NCBI RefSeq assembly: GCF_003007675.1
Contig: NZ_PXNP01000104.1
Span: 124,001-188,000 of the forward strand
Source of the DNA: Marinobacter fuscus
GTDB taxonomy: Bacteria > Pseudomonadota > Gammaproteobacteria > Pseudomonadales > Oleiphilaceae
DNA: 64,000 nt
Direction of reading: 5' to 3'
The notes beneath the pieces were generated by a model that made no database searches, was not told the DNA's origin, and saw only the letters and a program-made list of their open reading frames with translations. Of the stretch, positions 55,086-64,000 are shown one piece after another. How positions within the stretch are numbered: the first letter of the stretch is position 1; every line of letters starts with the position of its first letter. A program made the position numbers and the translations under genes.

Positions 55086-56393
55086 TTGAAATCGAACGAC
55101 TGGTTACACGGATTCCGTCACTCCTCCCCGTACATCAACGCCCACCGGGGCCGAACCGTCGTTCTTACCATGCCCGGCGATGCCATCGAGCACCGCAACT
55201 TCATTAATATCATCCACGACATCGCCCTGCTCAGCAGCCTCGGCGTGCGCCTGGTGGTTGCCTTTGGAGGCCGCCCCCAGATCCAGTCCCGGCTCGACGA
55301 CGCTGGCCTGGAATCCGCCTTCTCCCGCGGCCTGCGCATTACCCCAGACGACCACCTGCCGCTGGTGATGGAAGCCATCGGTGGCCTACGGGCTTACCTC
55401 GAAAGCCAGCTTTCCATGGGCCTGGTCAACTCCCCCATGCACAACGCCCGCATCCGGGTAACCAGCGGCAACTACGTTACCGCTAAACCTGTAGGCGTGC
55501 TGGACGGTACCGACTTTGGCTACACCGGGCGGGTGCGCAGGGTTGATGCCCGGGGTATCGAGCAGATGCTGGAGCTTGGCCATATTGTGCTGCTTCCGCC
55601 TATGGGCTACTCCCCTACGGGTGACAGTTTTAATTTGTCTTACGAAGACGTGGGCAGCCAGGTGGCGGCGGCCCTGCAGGCGGAAAAGCTGATCGTTTTT
55701 ATTGATGACGAAGGTCTGCTGGAAGAAGACGGCGCGCTGATCCGAGAGCTGTCTGCCCGCCAGGCAGCCGACCGACTGCAGGACAACACCGTAACCGGGC
55801 ACGACGCGGCCCTGTTGAAAGCGGCCTGTGACGCCTGCGTGAAAGGCGTTCGGCGGGCTCACATCATCAGCTATGCTGAGGACGGCGCACTGCTGGAAGA
55901 GCTGTTTACCCGGGATGGTTCCGGCACTCTGGTCAGCGGTGACAATTACGAGCAGATACGCCAGGCCCGGGTGGAAGACATCGGCGGCATACTGGAACTG
56001 ATCCAACCTCTGGAAGAGCAGGGGGTACTGGTGCGCCGATCCCGGGAAATGCTGGAAACCGAAATCAACCGGTTTGTGGTGGCCGAGCGGGATGGCACCA
56101 TCGTTGGCTGCGCGGCGCTGTATCATTACCCGGAAGAAAACGCCGGTGAGTTGTCCTGTTTTGCTGTAGATCCTTCTTACCGCAGGGCCGGGCGGGGCGA
56201 CGATATCCTGGCCATGGTTGAGAAACTGGCCCGGGGCCAGGGTATCCAGCGGCTGTTTGTGCTGACTACCCAGACCGAGCACTGGTTCCGGGAGCGGGGC
56301 TTTGTGCCTACCGCCGTGCAGGAATTGCCCGGGCCCAAGCTGGCAGCCTACAACACCCAGCGCAACTCAAAGGTCTTCTACAAACCGCTGTGA
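55086..56393 (+). CDS. argA: N-acetylglutamate synthase
   Basis: The protein has 435 residues: an amino-acid kinase-like N-terminal regulatory domain (1-285, VVAFGGRPQI and ALQAEKLIVF) fused to a GNAT acetyltransferase domain (about 290-430, AVDPSYRRAGRGD is the acetyl-CoA loop). It makes N-acetylglutamate, the first arginine step, and is usually feedback-inhibited by arginine. The start codon is TTG at 55086 with AAGGA upstream; no ATG is available nearby. Its stop lies 27 bases inside the convergent aminopeptidase gene. Confidence 0.94.
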   Translation: MKSNDWLHGFRHSSPYINAHRGRTVVLTMPGDAIEHRNFINIIHDIALLSSLGVRLVVAFGGRPQIQSRLDDAGLESAFSRGLRITPDDHLPLVMEAIGGLRAYLESQLSMGLVNSPMHNARIRVTSGNYVTAKPVGVLDGTDFGYTGRVRRVDARGIEQMLELGHIVLLPPMGYSPTGDSFNLSYEDVGSQVAAALQAEKLIVFIDDEGLLEEDGALIRELSARQAADRLQDNTVTGHDAALLKAACDACVKGVRRAHIISYAEDGALLEELFTRDGSGTLVSGDNYEQIRQARVEDIGGILELIQPLEEQGVLVRRSREMLETEINRFVVAERDGTIVGCAALYHYPEENAGELSCFAVDPSYRRAGRGDDILAMVEKLARGQGIQRLFVLTTQTEHWFRERGFVPTAVQELPGPKLAAYNTQRNSKVFYKPL

Positions 56394-57437
56394 CAGGCTG
56401 GCCAGGCGCTGGTTGCGAACCGCCTCCGGGGCTTCGGCGAGCGCCGCCACCTGACGGTAAAAGCGGGGGAAATCTCCGCCTGCATCACGCAACAGCTGGC
56501 GGAATGCCGGAACATGCTGGTTGTATTGCCGGAACAGGGCCAGATTGGCGTTGTTCAGGGTAACCGGCGGCGAGCCAAAGGGCCCCGGTTCCGGGAAGTG
56601 TTTTGAAAGATCCGCGTAGGCCTGTGCCAGCTGTGTCAGCAACTGGGCTTTACGGTTGCGCACAAGTTCCGTGCCGAGGGCATTTTGTTCACGGTACAGT
56701 CGGTTCAGGCGGGCATTGGTCTGCTCCACCAGTTCCAGGGTCTTGCGCCGGTGCTCCAGCCGCGTCAGCGCCCGGTTAAACAGCACGGACTCCCCCCTGA
56801 GTTCCAGCCAGAGCTTCAGGCCTTCCAGTTCCACCGCCGTGGCAAAACTTTCGTTGAACGCCGTGTCCTCGTCGATGTAGAGCACCCGGTGAGCCAGTTC
56901 GTGGAACATCAATGCCACCATTCGGTCCTCTGGCAGTGCAGTAAAACCGGAATGCAGTGGGTCGTCGAACCAGCCCAGGGTGGAGTAAGCGGTTACACCG
57001 CCAATGAAAGTATCGTAGCCCCGGGCCTGAAAATCCGCTGCTTCTGCCCTGGCGTCCTCCAGGCTGAAGTAGCCCCGATAGGCCTGGCAGCCGACCACGG
57101 GGTAGCACCAGCGGTTGGGTTGCAGTGAAAACTCTGGTACCGCAATCAGGTTGACCAGAACCCAGGGGCGATCCAGTGCAACATAGTCGCTGAAGGCGCC
57201 ACCCACCGGCAGGGAAAGGCGTTCCTCGGCGAACCTTCTGGCGGCCTGGCTCAGCTGCAGTTTGTGCTTGAGTTCCGGGCGGGTATCGCTACGCTGAATA
57301 AGGTGGGTAACCGATTTTCCGGACCACATCAGAGACAGGTGGCCGCTAACCGCCTGGCTGTAGTAGCTGACGGTTGAGCAGCCACTGAGCAGCAGGAACA
57401 GTAGCAAAAGCAGATATATCTGACTAAGCTGTTTCAT
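56367..57437 (-). CDS. Lipoprotein zinc aminopeptidase (PF10023-type)
   Basis: The protein has 356 residues with a lipoprotein signal ending at Cys20 (LLLSGC). A zinc-metallopeptidase motif H179-E-L-A-H183 is followed by the third-ligand region NESFATAVE, fitting the bacterial aminopeptidase family once called DUF2265. It probably sits on the outer-membrane periplasmic face; the substrate is unknown. The C-terminal third is charged and helical. It ends 27 bases inside argA on the opposite strand. The ATG at 57437 opens directly on the signal peptide. Confidence 0.82.
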   Translation of the reverse strand: MKQLSQIYLLLLLFLLLSGCSTVSYYSQAVSGHLSLMWSGKSVTHLIQRSDTRPELKHKLQLSQAARRFAEERLSLPVGGAFSDYVALDRPWVLVNLIAVPEFSLQPNRWCYPVVGCQAYRGYFSLEDARAEAADFQARGYDTFIGGVTAYSTLGWFDDPLHSGFTALPEDRMVALMFHELAHRVLYIDEDTAFNESFATAVELEGLKLWLELRGESVLFNRALTRLEHRRKTLELVEQTNARLNRLYREQNALGTELVRNRKAQLLTQLAQAYADLSKHFPEPGPFGSPPVTLNNANLALFRQYNQHVPAFRQLLRDAGGDFPRFYRQVAALAEAPEAVRNQRLASLSQRFVEDL

Positions 57438-57619
57438 GGGGCATCTTGTTGTGGTTAATACTCCGTCGGGAGAAAAACCTTCGCTGTTCTGAAGGCTTAC
57501 TGATGTTATCCCGGGCCCGAAGGCTTTATCATAGCAGTTGGTACTCAGAGAGTTTCAGGGACGTTTACCGGTCACCTTTCACCGGTAACAAACCGGCTTT
57601 GCAACCTGGTCAGGTATTC

Positions 57620-60600
57620 ATGGATTCGAGAGAACGTCGTAGCAGCCCCCGACAGCCAATTAAACTGGCAGCTCAGATAGATGCAGGTAATGGTGAGGCA
57701 TGGCCCTGCCAGATCGCAGACTTCTGTGCCGAGGGGCTGTTTATCCGTTATTCCGCAGAAACCTCCGCCAAAGTCGACCGGGTGCTCGACACGGGTGTTA
57801 CTCCGGAGCTGGTTGTCCGGTTTCGCGGGCTCGAAGGCAATCGCCGGTTTGACCTGCATGTTCTCCCGGTTCGCCGGATCGAGGGCGCTATGGGTGTCAA
57901 TTTTACCCGGGCAGACCCGGGCGCCATCAACGCCATGCTGCAGCTTTGCGGCAGTACTGGCACCCAGGAGCGATCCTCCCTCAAGGCGCCCAGTGAACGC
58001 GTCCAGTTTGTGCTGCATCAGTGTGCCCGCACGGTTACCCAGTTTATTGAGCCATTAATGGATGCTTGTCTGGTACAGACAGTTCAGGCTTTGCGGGAGG
58101 CTGCCCAGAAGGCAGCCAATGATCAGCTGGCCAACGAATTCATGGACTCGGCCGGCCAGATTGAGGGGCGGCAGCGGGTGCTCTGGCACTACATGGGCCG
58201 CAGCCTGGAGTCGCCGCTGAAGCCTGAACCCAAAGGTGTGCCGGGCTCCGTCCTTTCGGTGGTCGATAAAAATGAATTTGAAGATTGGCTGGCCATACGG
58301 GTGATGGTCACCCGGGCCGATACCCAGTACCGGGGGGATCTGTTACAGCTGAAACTGCGCCTGGATCACCTGGGTATTGCCAATCGCACCGGCCATCACA
58401 ATCCGTTGGGGCCAGCGCTGGTTTGCGAGGCGTACCACACTGCTCTGGCTCAGGTAAAAGTGGGCCGGGAAGTTGAGAAGATCTGCCTGAAAGTGTTTGA
58501 GCAGGCCGTGGTCAGGCAGCTGGAGCCGTTATACCGGGAGCTGAACAATATCCTGATTCGCCACGGGGTTCTGCCGGATCTTGATTTGTCGAGATACCTC
58601 AGTGATCAGGCCATGGTGAAAGAGGAGCCCGCGAAGAAACCGGTGCCGCCGGATGTCCCGGAGACGTTGGCGGGCAGCCCGGGGGCCACCGCTGAAACTG
58701 CGCCGGCGCCGGAAACGTCGGCTAAAGGTCGCGTTCGTGGCCGGGTAGCGGGAGAGTTCCGGGGTTACGCCCAGGCGGCACAAACGGCGTTCGCGACGGT
58801 CAAGAACCTGTTGAGTACTCTGCATGCCAGCCGGGTGGCAACAGGTGAACCGGCCACGAACCCGTTTCCGGCAACAGCCCGGCCACTGTCCGGCGGCGAG
58901 CTGCAAAAAGAGTTGCAGGAGTTGCAGTTGCAGGCTGCGGCGCCAGACAATGACAGCCCTGGCACGCTGAAGGAACGGGTGGTCGAGAAAATCCGTGAGT
59001 CCGGGGATTCAGGGCTGAATGCGGATCATCAGCAGACCCTGGATGTTGTCGACCGGTTTTTCCACAGCGTGGTGGAAAGCCCGAAACTCAGCGACTATGC
59101 CCAGAGCCGAATGCGTCAGCTTGAGGTGCCGGTTCTGAAGGTTGTCATGCGGGATCCGGAGTTTTTTGAAGACCAGAACAGCCCGGTTCGCGGCGTCATG
59201 AACCGGCTTGCCCAGCTCGGAGTGAGAGGGGGGCGGCTGAATCCGGTGGTTCAGCGGCGGGTGGATGAACTGGTTCAGCGTATCGCTACCGAGTTTGAGC
59301 AGGATACCGGTGTCTTCGAGCAGGCGGTGGGTGAATTCGACAGCCTGATCGACCGGCAGAACCTGGTTTATCGCCGCAACGTTGAGCGGGTAACCGCCGC
59401 AGCGGAAGGTGCGCAGAAAGTCGCGGACTCGAAAGCAGCGGTGGCCGAGGCGCTGGATCAGAAACTGGCGGGCCGGAGTGTTCCCCGGGCTCTGATGAGC
59501 CTGCTGGATGGTGGGTGGCGAGACCTGCTGTCGTTGACCTGGATACGGCAGGGGCCCGACAGCCAGCTGTGGCAGGATTACCTGGCGGTGGTCGATCTGT
59601 TGTTGGCCTTTGCCGACGATCCGCAAAGCAATATCAATCTTCCCGAGTTGCTCCGGCTGATTCAGGATGGGCTGGCGTCGATTTCCAGTAATCATCTGCC
59701 TTCCTCGCAGATCCGTGACGAACTCAAGCAGTTTCTGGTGCGTCGCCCCGATCATGCGCCTGAGATGGTGAAAGTGCCCCCGGCTGTTGCAAAACCCGAC
59801 AAGGCGGTTCTCAGCGAACGGGAACAGCGTAGCCTGCAGCGCTGGGTGAACCGGGCGCAGCAGTTGCGCACCGGCGACTGGCTAAAAGATCAGACACGTC
59901 CGGAGCAGCCTCAGTACATTCGCCTGGTGTGGGTTGCGCGGGGTTTCAGCCGCTTTGTTTTTGTAAACCATCAGGGTATGCGCGTGGTGGAGCTGGAGCT
60001 GGAGGCTCTGGCCAGGCAGATGCGCAAAGGCATCATCGTGCCGGACAACCAGTACGATCGTCCACTGGTGGATGAAAGCATTGATCGCATGGTGCGCAAC
60101 GTTTACGACCAGCTTTCCTGGGCGTCGACTCACGATGAGCTCACCCACCTGCTCAACCGCCGGGAGTTTGAGCGTATGCTCGACCAGCACCTGGTGCGCC
60201 GTGAAGACAGCCGGACACTGTTGCAGCTGGACCTCAGAGGGTTCCGGTTGCTGAACGATACGGCGGGTTACCAGGCCGGAGACGAAGCCCTGAAACGCAT
60301 CGCCGGGTTGATCTGCGAGCACGTGGACGGCGGAATGCCGGTTGCTCGAATGTCCGGTACCGAGTTTGCCATGCTGGTGCCGGAGGAAAGTGGCGAAACC
60401 GTAGCAGAAACCCTGTTGTCCGCGATTGAGCAAGAGGCTTTCAACTTTGATGGTCGCAGCTATCAGCTCGGCGCCAATGCCGGGCTCGCCCCCGAGTCGT
60501 CCGGGCTGATCAGTTCTGAAAAATGGCTGAGGGCGTCTGAGCAGGCGTTGAATTCGGCGCGGGCAAAAGGCTCCGGGCAGTGTGTTATCTATGCTCTTGA

Positions 60601-61381
60601 CGCCTCAGGCCAGGCACGCCAGGAACGGATTGCGGCCCGAGTTGCCGAATTAAGCAGCCCGGATGACGAACGCATGCTGCTGCGTTGCCAGAAAATAATT
60701 CCGCTGCACGGCGACACGGTCATGGCGGCCCAGTACGAGATACTGATCAGTATGTACGATGAAAGCGGCGAGCTGATTACCGGCCAGGATTTTGTGCGCA
60801 TGGCCGAGCGCTATGACCGGATGCAGGCAGTGGATCGCTGGGTCGTCGGCCAAATGCTCGACTGGTTGCGGGATCGGGCACCGGATCCACGGGACGTTGG
60901 CGGTGTCTGTATTAACTTGTCCGGGCACTCGTTGAATGATCAGGCGTTGCTGGAGTTTATCTACGAAAAACTCAGTAAAAAAGATGCGCCGATTGAGCGG
61001 CTCTGGTTTGAGTTGACGGAAGCCTCTGCCATCCACGACGTGCAGTCGGTGGCGGATTTCATGCTGGAGATGAAAGAGCTTGGCTGCCGCTTCTGTCTGG
61101 GCAATTTTGGCAGCGGGCCTAACTCGTTCCAGTACATGCGTTCTTTGCCGGTGGATCTGATCAAGATCGACAGCGCGCTGACTGCGCAGCTGCCTACCAG
61201 CCAGACCGATCAGGCAATGGTTCGATCCATGGTGGATATGGCTCACTACATGAAGCGCGAAGTGATTGCCTGCCAGGTTGAATCCCGTGATGTTCTTGAT
61301 GCTCTCCGGCAGCTTGGCGTGGACTATGCACAGGGTTTTGTTATTGAAAAGCCCAGGCTGCTGAACAGTCTGGTCGGCTAG
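57620..61381 (+). CDS. Giant c-di-GMP receptor-like protein: PilZ, DUF1631, degenerate GGDEF and EAL
   Basis: The protein has 1253 residues. An N-terminal PilZ domain (about 1-105) carries RxxxR as RSSPR and a variant second motif DFCAEG in place of DxSxxG. A large helical DUF1631 region (about 110-750) follows, then a GGDEF domain (about 830-1000) whose signature is SGTEF, and an EAL domain (about 1010-1245) where the signature EAL reads EIL and the DDFG loop reads GNFGSG, so the catalytic acids are lost. It has no membrane segment. It probably binds c-di-GMP rather than making or degrading it, as LapD and FimX do. The start at ATG 57620 fits PilZ proteins; the frame is open back to 57446. 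Confidence 0.82.
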   Translation: MDSRERRSSPRQPIKLAAQIDAGNGEAWPCQIADFCAEGLFIRYSAETSAKVDRVLDTGVTPELVVRFRGLEGNRRFDLHVLPVRRIEGAMGVNFTRADPGAINAMLQLCGSTGTQERSSLKAPSERVQFVLHQCARTVTQFIEPLMDACLVQTVQALREAAQKAANDQLANEFMDSAGQIEGRQRVLWHYMGRSLESPLKPEPKGVPGSVLSVVDKNEFEDWLAIRVMVTRADTQYRGDLLQLKLRLDHLGIANRTGHHNPLGPALVCEAYHTALAQVKVGREVEKICLKVFEQAVVRQLEPLYRELNNILIRHGVLPDLDLSRYLSDQAMVKEEPAKKPVPPDVPETLAGSPGATAETAPAPETSAKGRVRGRVAGEFRGYAQAAQTAFATVKNLLSTLHASRVATGEPATNPFPATARPLSGGELQKELQELQLQAAAPDNDSPGTLKERVVEKIRESGDSGLNADHQQTLDVVDRFFHSVVESPKLSDYAQSRMRQLEVPVLKVVMRDPEFFEDQNSPVRGVMNRLAQLGVRGGRLNPVVQRRVDELVQRIATEFEQDTGVFEQAVGEFDSLIDRQNLVYRRNVERVTAAAEGAQKVADSKAAVAEALDQKLAGRSVPRALMSLLDGGWRDLLSLTWIRQGPDSQLWQDYLAVVDLLLAFADDPQSNINLPELLRLIQDGLASISSNHLPSSQIRDELKQFLVRRPDHAPEMVKVPPAVAKPDKAVLSEREQRSLQRWVNRAQQLRTGDWLKDQTRPEQPQYIRLVWVARGFSRFVFVNHQGMRVVELELEALARQMRKGIIVPDNQYDRPLVDESIDRMVRNVYDQLSWASTHDELTHLLNRREFERMLDQHLVRREDSRTLLQLDLRGFRLLNDTAGYQAGDEALKRIAGLICEHVDGGMPVARMSGTEFAMLVPEESGETVAETLLSAIEQEAFNFDGRSYQLGANAGLAPESSGLISSEKWLRASEQALNSARAKGSGQCVIYALDASGQARQERIAARVAELSSPDDERMLLRCQKIIPLHGDTVMAAQYEILISMYDESGELITGQDFVRMAERYDRMQAVDRWVVGQMLDWLRDRAPDPRDVGGVCINLSGHSLNDQALLEFIYEKLSKKDAPIERLWFELTEASAIHDVQSVADFMLEMKELGCRFCLGNFGSGPNSFQYMRSLPVDLIKIDSALTAQLPTSQTDQAMVRSMVDMAHYMKREVIACQVESRDVLDALRQLGVDYAQGFVIEKPRLLNSLVG

Positions 61382-61400
61382 CTGCGGGAGCCCTTGCTTT

Positions 61401-62267
61401 ATGTCGAAGCGCCATCCGATCATTGCGGTCACCGGTTCCTCGGGAGCGGGCACAACCACCGTCAGCCAGACATTCAGCCGTACCTTTGCCAGTGAAGGTA
61501 TTCGTGCGGCTATGGTGCGGGGAGACAGTTTTCATCGCTACACCCGTGAGCAGATGGCACGGCTGGCCGCCAAGGGCCAGTTTGGTGAGCGCAACCACTT
61601 TGCCCTGGCTGCCAATCATATCGACCGCCTTGAAGCGCTCTTCTACGACTACAGCCAGGCAGGTAACGGCCGCTGCCGGCAGTATGTGCACGATGAGGAT
61701 CTGGAGCTGGTGAACGCTGGCTACAAGCCCGGCACCTTTACTCCCTGGAGCTCGCTGCCGCCCGATACGGATTTGCTGTTTTATGAGGGGCTGCACGGTG
61801 GTGTGGTCTGTGACGACTTCAACATCGCCGAGTACGTTGATTTGCTGATCGGGGTGGTGCCGATCGTGAACCTGGAGTGGATCCAGAAGATCCACCGGGA
61901 TACCCATCAGCGGGGCTACAGCCAGGAAGCGGTCGTTGAGACGATTCTTAATCGCATGGACGACTATGTGCGCGATATCGTGCCCCAGTTTTCCCACACT
62001 CACATCAACTTCCAGCGCATTCCGCTGGTCGACACCTCAAACCCGTTTATTGCCCGTGATGTACCCAGCGAAGATGAAAGCATGGTGGTAATCCACTTCC
62101 GGAATACCCGGGAAGTGGATTTCCGCTGGCTGCTTCAGGCCATTCCCCAAAGTAGCCTTTCCCGTCACGACACGCTGGTGATTCCGGGCCCGAAGCTGGC
62201 CCTGGCCATGGATCTGATCCTGCGGCCCATGGTGCAGCAGTTGATGGTCGCCAAGGCCTTTGCGTAA
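61401..62267 (+). CDS. prkB: PrkB-like phosphoribulokinase family protein
   Basis: The protein has 288 residues. The P-loop GSSGAGTTTV starts at residue 12, and RGDSFHRYTREQM, DTDLLFYEGLHGG and the C-terminal R-rich region follow, matching the bacterial PrkB-type phosphoribulokinase group of about 290 residues. Ribulose-bisphosphate carboxylase is not in the window and is not expected, so the physiological role in heterotrophs is unclear. It follows the PilZ-GGDEF-EAL gene by 19 bases and converges on the pirin gene. The ATG at 61401 is the only good start. Confidence 0.85.
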   Translation: MSKRHPIIAVTGSSGAGTTTVSQTFSRTFASEGIRAAMVRGDSFHRYTREQMARLAAKGQFGERNHFALAANHIDRLEALFYDYSQAGNGRCRQYVHDEDLELVNAGYKPGTFTPWSSLPPDTDLLFYEGLHGGVVCDDFNIAEYVDLLIGVVPIVNLEWIQKIHRDTHQRGYSQEAVVETILNRMDDYVRDIVPQFSHTHINFQRIPLVDTSNPFIARDVPSEDESMVVIHFRNTREVDFRWLLQAIPQSSLSRHDTLVIPGPKLALAMDLILRPMVQQLMVAKAFA

Positions 62268-62281
62268 CGCCAGACAAAGCG

Positions 62282-63148
62282 TCAGGCGCCCGGGTTGTTG
62301 GTAAGCGTGCCGCTCCGGTAGTCGGCCAGTGCCTGTTCAATCTGCTCCCGGGTGTTCATGACAAAGGGGCCATACTGAACAATTGGTTCTGCCAGTGGCA
62401 GCCCGGCGATCAACAGTAATTTCGCACCCGCCATGCCAGCGCAAAGCCGTACCTCATCGCCCGGCCCAAGAATGCTGGCACAGGAAAGCGTCAGGCGTTG
62501 GTGCTGCTGCTCCGTTTGCAGGTTTGCGGTGCCATCATACAGATAAAGCAGTCCGTTCAGTTTTGCGGAAACGGGCAGGTTCAGCCGGGCCTCTGGCGCC
62601 AGGTGGATGTCGGCATAAAGCGGAGCCGTCTGGCCGCCAGACACCGCGCCGATGGCAGAGATGCCCGCGAGGGTCAGCTCCCCGGCAATCAGGCGGATAT
62701 CAGCCCCCTCCACCTGCAATAGCGGAATGTCCTCCGGTTGGATATCTCGATACCCTGCAGGCTTCATTTTCTCACTGGCGGGCAGGTTAAGCCAGAGCTG
62801 GAATCCGCGCATCTGACCCGATTCCTGTTGCGGCATTTCCGAGTGGATGATACCGCGGCCAGCGGTCATCCATTGTACGCCGCCGTTGCGCAGGTTGCCC
62901 CGGTTACCCAGATGATCCTCGTGCAGCATATGGCCCTCGATCATGTAGGTTACGGTTTCGAAACCTCGGTGTGGGTGGGCCGGAAAGCCGGCGATGTAGT
63001 CTTCGGGTTGATCTGAGCCGAACTCGTCTAGCATTAGGAATGGATCCATGCGTAGTGAAGACTTCTGGCCCAGTGAGCGGCGGATACGGACGCCCGCACC
63101 GTCGGAAGTCGCCATGGACGGGATGATGGTTTGCACAGAACGAAGCAT
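62282..63148 (-). CDS. Pirin family protein
   Basis: The protein has 288 residues with two cupin domains. The metal-binding residues of pirins are present: His58 and His60 in PAHPHRGFETVTYM, His102 and Glu104 in IIHSEMPQ. Bacterial pirins include quercetin 2,3-dioxygenases and redox-sensing proteins; which one applies is not shown by sequence. It is monocistronic and convergent with prkB (14-base gap). The ATG at 63148 follows CAGGAGACTCCGGCT. Confidence 0.9.
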   Translation of the reverse strand: MLRSVQTIIPSMATSDGAGVRIRRSLGQKSSLRMDPFLMLDEFGSDQPEDYIAGFPAHPHRGFETVTYMIEGHMLHEDHLGNRGNLRNGGVQWMTAGRGIIHSEMPQQESGQMRGFQLWLNLPASEKMKPAGYRDIQPEDIPLLQVEGADIRLIAGELTLAGISAIGAVSGGQTAPLYADIHLAPEARLNLPVSAKLNGLLYLYDGTANLQTEQQHQRLTLSCASILGPGDEVRLCAGMAGAKLLLIAGLPLAEPIVQYGPFVMNTREQIEQALADYRSGTLTNNPGA

Positions 63149-63257
63149 AGCCGGAGTCTCCTGAAAAACGACGGTACGGCTATTAAAGCGTGGGCGGCTC
63201 GGGGATCAAACCGTAGAATTCTGGCGAGTCAGTTCAAAAAAACTGAATAAGCATGAA

Positions 63258-63286
63258 GGGCAGCAACCCGGCGAGTGGTGCTGCCC
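63258..63286 (-). terminator. Hairpin downstream of speD
   Basis: GGGCAGCA (63258-63265) pairs with TGCTGCCC (63279-63286). On the minus strand the following sequence is only moderately T-rich, so termination is plausible but not certain. Confidence 0.5.
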
Positions 63287-63296
63287 CCGAAGGCAA

Positions 63297-64000
63297 TTAC
63301 TGAACGTTCCTGGAGTAGAAGATTTCCAGCATCTCCCGGCGCAGGCGATCCTCTATGGACTGGGCTTCTGCCGGGTCCAGGTCGCTGGCGTTTACCCCGA
63401 ACACGTAGTTGTCGAGGTTGAACTCCTTGAGCATCATCTTGGTGTGGAACAGGTTTTCCTGGTACACGTTCACATCGATCATCTGGTAGGCGTTCTGGGT
63501 ATCCTCGGTCAGATAGTTCTGGATCGAGTTGATGTCGTGGTCAATGTAATGCTTGGTGCCGTCGACATCGCGGGTAAAGCCGCGCACCCGGTAGTCCACG
63601 GTAACCACATCCGAGTCGAAGCTGTGAATCAGGTAGTTCAGTACCTTCAGCGGTGAGATCAGGCCACAGGTAGAAACATCGATGTCCGCCCGGAAGGTGC
63701 TTACGCCATCGTGGGGATGGCTCTCCGGATAGGTATGTACGGTCACGTGGCTCTTGTCGAGATGGGCGACAATGGTGTCTGGCAGAGGCCCGGGAGACTC
63801 CTCGTTGTCGGCCTGTTCGCTGGTCAGTTCATGCTCGGCAATCAGCATGGTCACCGACGCACCGTGGGGCTCGTAATCCTGGCGGGCAATGTTCAGCACA
63901 TTGGCGCCGATGATTTTGACCACGTCGGTCAGAATCTGGGTAAGCCGTTCGGCGTTATACATTTCATCGATGTAGTCGATGTAGGCTTCCCGTTGCTCTT
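63297..64000 (-). CDS. speD: S-adenosylmethionine decarboxylase proenzyme (5' end outside window)
   Basis: The visible part covers about 234 residues up to the right window edge; the frame is still open there (reading [19 protein letters not shown]), so the N-terminus is missing. It matches the gammaproteobacterial SpeD type: [20 protein letters not shown] region, [17 protein letters not shown] with the Lys-Ser cleavage that creates the pyruvoyl cofactor, and [12 protein letters not shown]. It decarboxylates SAM to supply aminopropyl groups for spermidine. The stop at 63297 is followed by a hairpin. Confidence 0.96.
   Translation of the reverse strand, partial: EQREAYIDYIDEMYNAERLTQILTDVVKIIGANVLNIARQDYEPHGASVTMLIAEHELTSEQADNEESPGPLPDTIVAHLDKSHVTVHTYPESHPHDGVSTFRADIDVSTCGLISPLKVLNYLIHSFDSDVVTVDYRVRGFTRDVDGTKHYIDHDINSIQNYLTEDTQNAYQMIDVNVYQENLFHTKMMLKEFNLDNYVFGVNASDLDPAEAQSIEDRLRREMLEIFYSRNVQ

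Overview
The window reads as a chromosomal segment of a marine, hydrocarbon-degrading gammaproteobacterium close to Marinobacter. This is inferred from the gene content: rubredoxin with its reductase, a PanP-type aspartate decarboxylase, the coaBC-dut-algC-argB order shared with Pseudomonas, cytochrome c4, and an AidB-like acyl-CoA dehydrogenase. The DNA is GC-rich and densely coding. It is mostly housekeeping sequence, with one decayed accessory island near 28.2-31.0 kb. I see no rRNA, tRNA, CRISPR array, phage or replication origin.

Layout. 0.1-6.6 kb: a cold-shock protein with its terminator, an exported dienelactone hydrolase-like protein, a Yip1 membrane protein, a Tat-exported PhoD phosphatase and a divergent phosphoketolase-like enzyme. 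6.7-12.2 kb: PBP7-type endopeptidase, a one-domain asparaginase-like protein, RsuA, a YdjM-like membrane hydrolase, a PEP-CTERM protein and a lytic transglycosylase. 12.3-15.3 kb: an orphan response regulator and phoBR behind a clear Pho box. 15.3-20 kb: hpt-ubiC-ubiA on the minus strand, then rubredoxin, rubredoxin reductase and TesB on the plus strand. 20-28.2 kb: two c-di-GMP signalling proteins, a flavodoxin, a Pit phosphate transporter and the PanP-like decarboxylase.

28.2-31.0 kb is the accessory island. It holds the tail of an unknown protein, a truncated copy of a small membrane protein, an IS3-type OrfA remnant, the decapitated C-terminus of a large hydrophobic protein, a four-helix membrane protein, and a full-length paralogue of the truncated membrane protein. 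This looks like the wreck of a toxin/immunity-type locus.

31.0-42 kb: a DUF503 protein, an AidB-like dehydrogenase with its TetR regulator, a SutA-like small protein, hemB, ppk1, a YdgA-like protein, coaD, and a coniferyl aldehyde dehydrogenase divergent from a TetR regulator with a perfect palindromic operator between them. 42-48.8 kb: a probable sRNA gene beside engB (the Spot 42/ErsA position), cytochrome c4, dsbA, an EEP nuclease/phosphatase, rpmB-rpmG, radC, coaBC and dut. 48.8-57.4 kb: membrane-anchored AlgC, then argB, an unknown protein with a possible Sm-like C-terminus, argE and argA, followed by a lipoprotein aminopeptidase. 57.4-64 kb: a giant PilZ-DUF1631-GGDEF-EAL protein with degenerate catalytic motifs, prkB, pirin and the 3' part of speD.

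Linked themes are phosphate (PhoD, PhoBR with its Pho box, Pit, Ppk1), cyclic-di-GMP signalling (three proteins), arginine synthesis, redox carriers and cell-envelope maintenance.
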